Shown here piece by piece: positions 33,382-37,756 of a stretch of DNA of 37,756 nucleotides. The notes under the pieces are model-generated. The model ran no database searches. It was not told the DNA's origin and worked only from the letters and a program-made list of their open reading frames with translations. A program made the position numbers and the translations under genes. This DNA is from Mycobacterium sp. MFM001. Its GTDB lineage: Bacteria; Actinomycetota; Actinomycetes; Mycobacteriales; Mycobacteriaceae. The DNA lies in NCBI RefSeq assembly GCF_003402475.1, contig NZ_BFAB01000022.1, forward strand, positions 1 to 37,756, written 5' to 3'. Numbering within the stretch: position 1 is the first letter of the stretch; every line of letters begins with the position of its first letter.

Positions 33382-34833
33382 ATGACGGAACAACGGCCTG
33401 TGAAAGTCGCAATCATCGGTGCGGGCATGTCGGGACTGTGCATGGCGGTCAAGCTGCAAGACGCCGGCATCGACTCGTACACCATTTTCGAAAAAGCTGA
33501 GGAAGTCGGGGGCACGTGGCGCGACAACACCTATCCGGGGCTGACCTGCGACATCCCGTCGCGGTACTACTCTTACTCGTTTCGGCCCAACCCGAACTGG
33601 TCCCATTTGCTGCCGCCGGGTCCTGAGATCCAGGCCTACTTTCAGCAGGTCGCCGACCAACGGGGCATTCACCCGCACATCAGGTTCGGCACCGAGGTCA
33701 TCTCTGCCCGGTACGACGACGGGCAGTGGCGGCTCACCACCGCCGACGGCGAAGAGACATTCGACGTGCTGGTCACCGCCACCGGCGTGCTGCGGGTGCC
33801 GCGCTATCCGGACATACCCGGACAAGATAGTTTTGCCGGACCGGCGTTCCACTCCGCCAGATGGGACCACTCGGTTCCGTTGGCGGACAAGCGGATTGGG
33901 TTGATTGGGACGGGCTCGACAGGCATACAGATCATTGCCGAACTCGGCGGCAAGGTCAACCGGCTCACGGTCTTCCAGCGCACTGCGCAGTGGGTCTTTC
34001 CCATGCCCAATCCGCGTTATTCACCGCTGATCCGGGCCGCGCTGACGCGCTGGCCGAGGTTGAACGGCCTGGGCTATCGGTTCTGGGGGTTGGTGGTCAG
34101 GCACCTGTTCGGCCGCGCGCCGATCCGTCCGGGAGCTCAGCGCCGCCTGGTTCAGGCGCTATGTCGATGGAACCTGCGGCTTTCGGTGCGCGACCCGCAG
34201 CTGCGCGCGAAACTCACCCCGAAAGACCAGCCTATGTGCAAGCGACAGATCATGGCGTGGAACTTCTACCGTTCTGTCCAGCAACCCGGTGTAGAGGTGG
34301 TCGCCGAGGCAATCGACCACATCGAGCCTCGCGGCGTCGTCACCGCCGACGGTGTGCTACACGAACTCGACCTGCTCGTCTATGCCACCGGGTTTGACGC
34401 CCGGGCCTACGTGCGCCCGCTGACGGTGATCGGGGAGCATGGGCTCACCCTCGACGAGGCGTGGGCCCATGGCCCCACGGCGTACCGGTCGGTCGCGGTG
34501 CCCGGATTCCCGAACTTGTTCATGCTGATGGGTCCGCATTCGCCGATCGGCAACCAGTCACTGATACCGATCGCCGAGGACCAGGCTGATTATGTGATGT
34601 GGTGGATCAACCGGATCCGTGAGGGCCGCATCGTCGCGGCCGCGCCCACCAAGTTGGCCACCAAGGTCTACAACGACAGCATGAAGTCAGCGATGCCGCA
34701 GACGATCTGGGTTACCGGTTGCAACAGTTGGTACCTGGGCAAAGATGGGCTTCCCGAATTGTTCCCGTGGACACCCGAGCGGCACCGAGAACTATTGCGT
34801 GCACCTGAGCTCGCAGATTTCGACGTCCGATGA
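33382..34833 (+). CDS. Baeyer-Villiger-type flavin monooxygenase, third copy
   Basis: 483 residues from the ATG at 33382; GTGs at 33373 and 33376 are alternatives. Motifs: GAGMSG (13-18), GGTWRDNTYPG (43-53), the fingerprint FAGPAFHSARWDH (151-163), NADPH-binding GTGSTG (177-182) and ATGFDA in the last third. It should oxidise ketones to esters or hydroxylate a related substrate, using FAD, NADPH and O2. It sits after fadD and before a luciferase-like oxidoreductase on the same strand. A strong hairpin about 100 bp after its stop may end the transcript. Confidence 0.93.
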   Translation: MTEQRPVKVAIIGAGMSGLCMAVKLQDAGIDSYTIFEKAEEVGGTWRDNTYPGLTCDIPSRYYSYSFRPNPNWSHLLPPGPEIQAYFQQVADQRGIHPHIRFGTEVISARYDDGQWRLTTADGEETFDVLVTATGVLRVPRYPDIPGQDSFAGPAFHSARWDHSVPLADKRIGLIGTGSTGIQIIAELGGKVNRLTVFQRTAQWVFPMPNPRYSPLIRAALTRWPRLNGLGYRFWGLVVRHLFGRAPIRPGAQRRLVQALCRWNLRLSVRDPQLRAKLTPKDQPMCKRQIMAWNFYRSVQQPGVEVVAEAIDHIEPRGVVTADGVLHELDLLVYATGFDARAYVRPLTVIGEHGLTLDEAWAHGPTAYRSVAVPGFPNLFMLMGPHSPIGNQSLIPIAEDQADYVMWWINRIREGRIVAAAPTKLATKVYNDSMKSAMPQTIWVTGCNSWYLGKDGLPELFPWTPERHRELLRAPELADFDVR

Positions 34834-34933
34834 GGTCCGCATTGCACACGACGAACGCTATGGACCTCATGACATTTGCGGCGGACGGCTCGCGACTTCG
34901 CATTGGGCAGCCAGCGAATCATCGAGGGGGACA

Positions 34934-34972
34934 AGCCCATCACCGCCGACGTGCTCTCGGCGGTGATGGGCT
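34934..34972. terminator. Strong hairpin after the third BVMO gene
   Basis: A perfect 16-bp inverted repeat (AGCCCATCACCGCCGA at 34934-34949 against 34957-34972) with a 7-base loop; three more pairs form if one base is bulged. There is no T-run after it on either strand. This is the form often proposed for mycobacterial intrinsic terminators, though it could also be a protein-binding site. Confidence 0.55.
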
Positions 34973-35020
34973 GTCGCTCGGGCGGACTAGCCGCTGGCAC
35001 TTTCTGTCACCGACCACACG

Positions 35021-36067
35021 ATGGCGCCGTCACTGATGAGTACTTATGGACTTTCCGTCCTCGCCCCTGACCTTGCCGCGATGAAGGCCACCGCCGCGGC
35101 TGCCGACCAGGCCGGGTTCGACGCCGTCTGGGCATCTGAGTTCTACACCCGATCGGGCTCCATCTCGATGGCGGCGATGGCCACCTCGACCGACAGGTGC
35201 CGCATCGGCTCGTCGATCCTGTATGGCATCGGGCGCAGCCCGCTGGTGTTGGCGACGGAAGCACGAGATCTCGACGAACTGTCCGGTGGCCGCATCGTGC
35301 TCGGCATCGGCAACGGCACCAAGCGGATGATGAGCGACTGGCACTCTGTAGCCGATACCAGTGCCCCTGCCTTGCGCGTCGAAGAACTCGTACCGCTTAT
35401 CCGGCGCATCTGGAACCTGCACGAAGGACCCATCCGGCATGAGGGCCGCTTCTACAAGATGAATCTCGTCCCCAGCGGACCGGTGGAGCCGCCTGCGCGC
35501 GACATTCCCATCATCACCGCGGCCGTGCGGCCGAGAATGTGTGAAGCCGCCGGCCGGGTTGCCGACGGTCTGGCCGGGCATCCACTTTTCACGACCCGGT
35601 ATCTGGAGCAAGTCGTGCGACCCGCGGTGGCCAAGGGCGCAGCCCGCAGCGGGCGCGACCCTAACGACGTCGAGATCATCTCGATGGTCATCTGCTCTAT
35701 CCACGCGGACCCGCAGATCGCCCGCCGCGAGGTCGCCCAGCAGATCGCGTTCTATGCGTCGGTCAGGACCTACGAACCGCTGCTCGACTTCTGCGGGTTC
35801 GGCGAACAAGCTGCAGCGATCCGGGAAGCCTTTGCACGTGGTGACTTTGCGGCGATGTTCGACGCTGTCACGGACGACATGATTGACGTGATGGGCGTCG
35901 CCGGCACCGGCAGCCAGGTACGTGACGCGTTACGCCGCTACGAGGGTGTACTGGACCACATTATGCTCTACGCGCCGTCGGTGGGGGTCGCACCTGCGCG
36001 GGTGGGACAGAACATCGACGATCTCATCGAGTATTGCTCCCCATGCAATACGCCTCCAGCCTCCTAA
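35021..36067 (+). CDS. Luciferase-like (LLM) F420-type oxidoreductase
   Basis: 348 residues from the ATG at 35021; the ATG at 35036 is also possible. TIM-barrel luciferase-like fold: YGLSVLAPDLAAMKATAAAADQAGFDAVWASEFYTRSGSISMAAMATSTDRCRIGSSI, then DELSGGRIVLGIGNGTKRM and EGRFYKMN, with DIPIITAAVRPRMCEAAGRVADGLAGHPLF in the second half. In mycobacteria such proteins mostly use coenzyme F420 and act as dehydrogenases or reductases. It follows the BVMO gene beyond a hairpin, so it may have its own promoter. The reaction is not known. Confidence 0.9.
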   Translation: MAPSLMSTYGLSVLAPDLAAMKATAAAADQAGFDAVWASEFYTRSGSISMAAMATSTDRCRIGSSILYGIGRSPLVLATEARDLDELSGGRIVLGIGNGTKRMMSDWHSVADTSAPALRVEELVPLIRRIWNLHEGPIRHEGRFYKMNLVPSGPVEPPARDIPIITAAVRPRMCEAAGRVADGLAGHPLFTTRYLEQVVRPAVAKGAARSGRDPNDVEIISMVICSIHADPQIARREVAQQIAFYASVRTYEPLLDFCGFGEQAAAIREAFARGDFAAMFDAVTDDMIDVMGVAGTGSQVRDALRRYEGVLDHIMLYAPSVGVAPARVGQNIDDLIEYCSPCNTPPAS

Positions 36068-36084
36068 GCTAAGCCTAAGCTAAG
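36063..36084. repeat. Perfect 11-bp tandem repeat over the LLM stop codon
   Basis: CCTAAGCTAAG at 36063-36073 and 36074-36084. The stop codon TAA (36065-36067) lies inside the first copy. Confidence 0.9.
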
Positions 36085-36326
36085 TAGTGGTGTGCCATTC
36101 CTGAGTGACATCGATCAGCTCGGCGCCCACCGGATGGGAGTTGAGGCTACGTGGTCGCGCGCTGCCGGCCGCGGACTCAGTTCGATCGGGTCAGGGATTC
36201 GTCGGTCGCGTTGGGACTGCTCAACGCGCTGCCTGACCTCGATGCGCAGCTGTGCGCAGGGCCGATTGCTGTAGTAGGCGGCACGCTCGACGCCGGCGGT
36301 TTGGGCAGCCCCCGGGCCTTCGCCGG

Positions 36327-37007
36327 TCAGGTAGCGGTAGGCCGCTCAGCGACCGCATCAAGGGCTACATCCACAATATCTTGGCGCAGATAGGGTTGTG
36401 CCAGTGTTGCCGCCAGCCGGCTGGCGTGGTTGATGATGTCGCCCGCGCCCACGTCGAGCAGGCCGGCCTGCCAAGCGGAGATGAGTTCGACAAACCCCCC
36501 GACGCCGACAAGGGTGTCCACGCGCAGACTGGTGTGGTCGGTGTCGGGAAGCAGGTGCGGTTGTTCGGAAAGTAGCACGAGTTCGGTTGCTTGCTGCAGC
36601 GCGGCGGACCGACGATCCTGCAGCGATGCGCTGCCCGCATGCTGGGTCAGCAGGATCTGTGCCCGGCCCGGGTCTTGCCGGACGCGTTCGACAACGATAC
36701 GGATCACCGCACGGATGGCGCCCACCGGTGACCGGTCGGCGCTGGCTTCAAATACCGTCTTGACCTCTTGCAGCATGTCGTCGCGGACGCTGTCCCATAC
36801 CGCGACCAGTAATCCATCACGGTCGGTGAACTCCTCGTAGAAGTAGCGATCATTCAGCGACGTCCGGGCGCATACACCGCGCATTGTCACCGCGGCCCAG
36901 CCGCTTTGGCTCCAGATCTCGGTCGCGGCTTCGATCAGCCGTTGCCGACGTTCGGCGCGGCGTTCGGCGGCGCTACGGCCTCCCCACCTTCCCGCGATCC
37001 TCCGCAT
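36327..37007 (-). CDS. TetR-family regulator
   Basis: 226 residues from the ATG at 37007; an ATG nine codons upstream (37034) is possible. A basic N-terminus (RSAAERRAERRQRLIEAATEIW) leads into the helix-turn-helix (about 36-66: SGWAAVTMRGVCARTSLNDRYFYEEFTDRDGLLVAV), with YFYEEF in the TetR signature position. A helical ligand domain follows (RAVIRIVVERVRQDPGRAQILLTQHAG). It is convergent with the LLM gene. A 13-bp palindrome at 37075-37087 lies upstream of its start. Confidence 0.88.
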   Translation of the reverse strand: MRRIAGRWGGRSAAERRAERRQRLIEAATEIWSQSGWAAVTMRGVCARTSLNDRYFYEEFTDRDGLLVAVWDSVRDDMLQEVKTVFEASADRSPVGAIRAVIRIVVERVRQDPGRAQILLTQHAGSASLQDRRSAALQQATELVLLSEQPHLLPDTDHTSLRVDTLVGVGGFVELISAWQAGLLDVGAGDIINHASRLAATLAQPYLRQDIVDVALDAVAERPTAT

Positions 37008-37070
37008 CTCCCCATTTTGACATAAGCTGCGCATCCAACCGCAAAGCAGGCGCTGAGAGTACCTAACCAG

Positions 37071-37098
37071 GCGCCACCTCTGAGGTGTGTGGTGGCGC
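37071..37098. promoter_or_regulatory. Nested palindromes upstream of the TetR gene
   Basis: CACCTC-T-GAGGTG (37075-37087) is a perfect palindrome with a one-base centre. It overlaps a wider pair, GCGCCACC (37071-37078) with GGTGGCGC (37091-37098). The site is 68 bp from the TetR start and is an operator candidate. Confidence 0.45.
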
Positions 37099-37147
37099 GC
37101 CGCAGCGCTCAGCGGTTGCGTTTGTTCAGCAGCGCCGACCTCGGGGG

Positions 37148-37170
37148 ACCGGCGGTGTCAGACCGCCGGT
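37148..37170. terminator. GC-rich hairpin
   Basis: ACCGGCGGT (37148-37156) and ACCGCCGGT (37162-37170) form a perfect 9-bp stem with loop GTCAG. No T-run follows. It lies downstream of the minus-strand gene ending at 37435 and could end its transcript. Confidence 0.35.
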
Positions 37171-37434
37171 TGGTCACGCTCGCGACGCGACGCGCGCATG
37201 CCACCCTCAACGCCGTCTCCTGATCGCGCACGTGAGCTTTTCAATCTGCGGCCAAAACATCGGCGTATCAACGGAAGATGGCTAGGCGACGGATAGGGCG
37301 GCCGGGGTTGCGGCAATTGTTTTGTGCGGCCCGGCGGGGTGCTCGGTAGGCGTCGAAAGACCTGCGGGTTCATGTCGGACGAGTCGATGATCCCATCGGA
37401 GAGACGATTTCCAGCAAACGTCGGTTGGCGCCGT

Positions 37435-37756
37435 TCAGCCAGCGGGAGCCAGCATATGTTTCCAGCTGTCGTCTCCCAGATCACCCGAGTTGGTGACCGA
37501 GTATCTGACGCCGTCGGGACCGACGACCTCACCGCTGGCCGGACTGTATGTCGCCGTCATACCTGGTGGCCGTGTATACACGCACGGGTTGGGTTGTTGT
37601 CCGCTGCATGTGACGCTGCCGTGGCCGGGTCGGCTGAGCGGGTCGCTGACCGGTGAGGCCGGCGCGGGCAGCTGATCCGCCGGTAGCGGGCGTCTGACGA
37701 GGTGCCTCACGTAATTGTCAGCGCGAAGTGGTGGCTGGCATGTTGACAAGGTTCTA
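37435..37756 (-). CDS. 3' part of a secreted protein gene, running off the window
   Basis: The frame is open from the window edge to the stop at 37435, about 106 codons. Pattern: a proline-rich linker (LPADQLPAPASPVSDPLSRPGHGSV), then a small Cys-pair segment (TCSGQQPNPCVYTRPPGMTATYSPASGEVVGPDGVRYSV) and an end, TNSGDLGDDSWKHMLAPAG. I associate this ending with a family of mycobacterial exported proteins of unknown function. The start and any signal peptide lie beyond the window. A TTG at 37749 is unlikely to be the true start. Confidence 0.65.
   Translation of the reverse strand, partial: RTLSTCQPPLRADNYVRHLVRRPLPADQLPAPASPVSDPLSRPGHGSVTCSGQQPNPCVYTRPPGMTATYSPASGEVVGPDGVRYSVTNSGDLGDDSWKHMLAPAG

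Larger units (their letters stand above)
37035..37434. other. 400-bp intergenic stretch with hairpins, no supported gene
   Basis: It holds the promoter side of the TetR gene and the 3' side of the partial gene at 37435. Two inverted repeats are annotated separately; the remaining open frames look like shadows. Confidence 0.5.

Noticed and set aside
1..37756. CRISPR array, tRNA, rRNA or prophage
   Set aside because: No regular spaced repeats, cloverleaf with conserved T-loop, rRNA motifs or phage structural genes were seen on reading.

Overview
The window reads as mycobacterial chromosome, probably a non-tuberculous Mycobacterium. The evidence is a complete yrbE/mce operon with an Mce-associated membrane protein, many acyl-CoA metabolism genes, an F420-type luciferase-like oxidoreductase, TetR regulators in number, GTG starts and ATGA/TAGTG gene overlaps. 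No rRNA, tRNA or CRISPR array was found. This rests on reading the sequence only; no database search was run.

Layout. (1) 1-3.3 kb is a wrecked mobile-DNA zone on the minus strand. It holds a zinc-ribbon recombinase-type gene with several lesions, split by a 226-bp inverted-repeat element that leaves a 5-bp target duplication. Next come the tail of an XRE regulator and a fragment of the Lon protease gene joined to it, itself split by a complete ISL3-type insertion sequence (1671-3134) with an 8-bp target duplication. (2) 3.3-15.1 kb, minus strand, is visibly poorer in G+C. It carries yrbEA-yrbEB-mceA-B-C-D-E-F, a Mam protein and four secreted or exported proteins downstream. (3) 15.5-21.6 kb, plus strand, has a TetR gene divergent from the mce operon, a broken metal-dependent hydrolase gene, an SDR, a diiron ferritin-like protein, a damaged Baeyer-Villiger-type monooxygenase (BVMO) and an intact one. 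(4) 21.7-26.1 kb has a secreted protein paralogous to one at 3.7 kb, an IS1380-like relic, a beta-lactamase-fold serine hydrolase, a second transposase relic and a type-B carboxylesterase. (5) 26.1-36.1 kb is a fatty-acid-like catabolic cluster: FadE-FadD (minus), TetR (plus), enoyl-CoA hydratase (minus), then FadD, a third BVMO and a luciferase-like oxidoreductase (plus). (6) 36.3-37.8 kb has another TetR gene and the 3' part of a secreted protein gene running off the window.

How the genes may work together (inference). The Mce system would import a hydrophobic substrate. SDR and BVMO enzymes could turn alcohols to ketones and ketones to esters. The two esterases could cleave the esters, the two acyl-CoA ligases activate the acids, and FadE plus the hydratase shorten them. 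Two related palindromic sites, in the FadE/TetR intergenic region and upstream of the second fadD, suggest a shared regulator, most simply the TetR at 29488.
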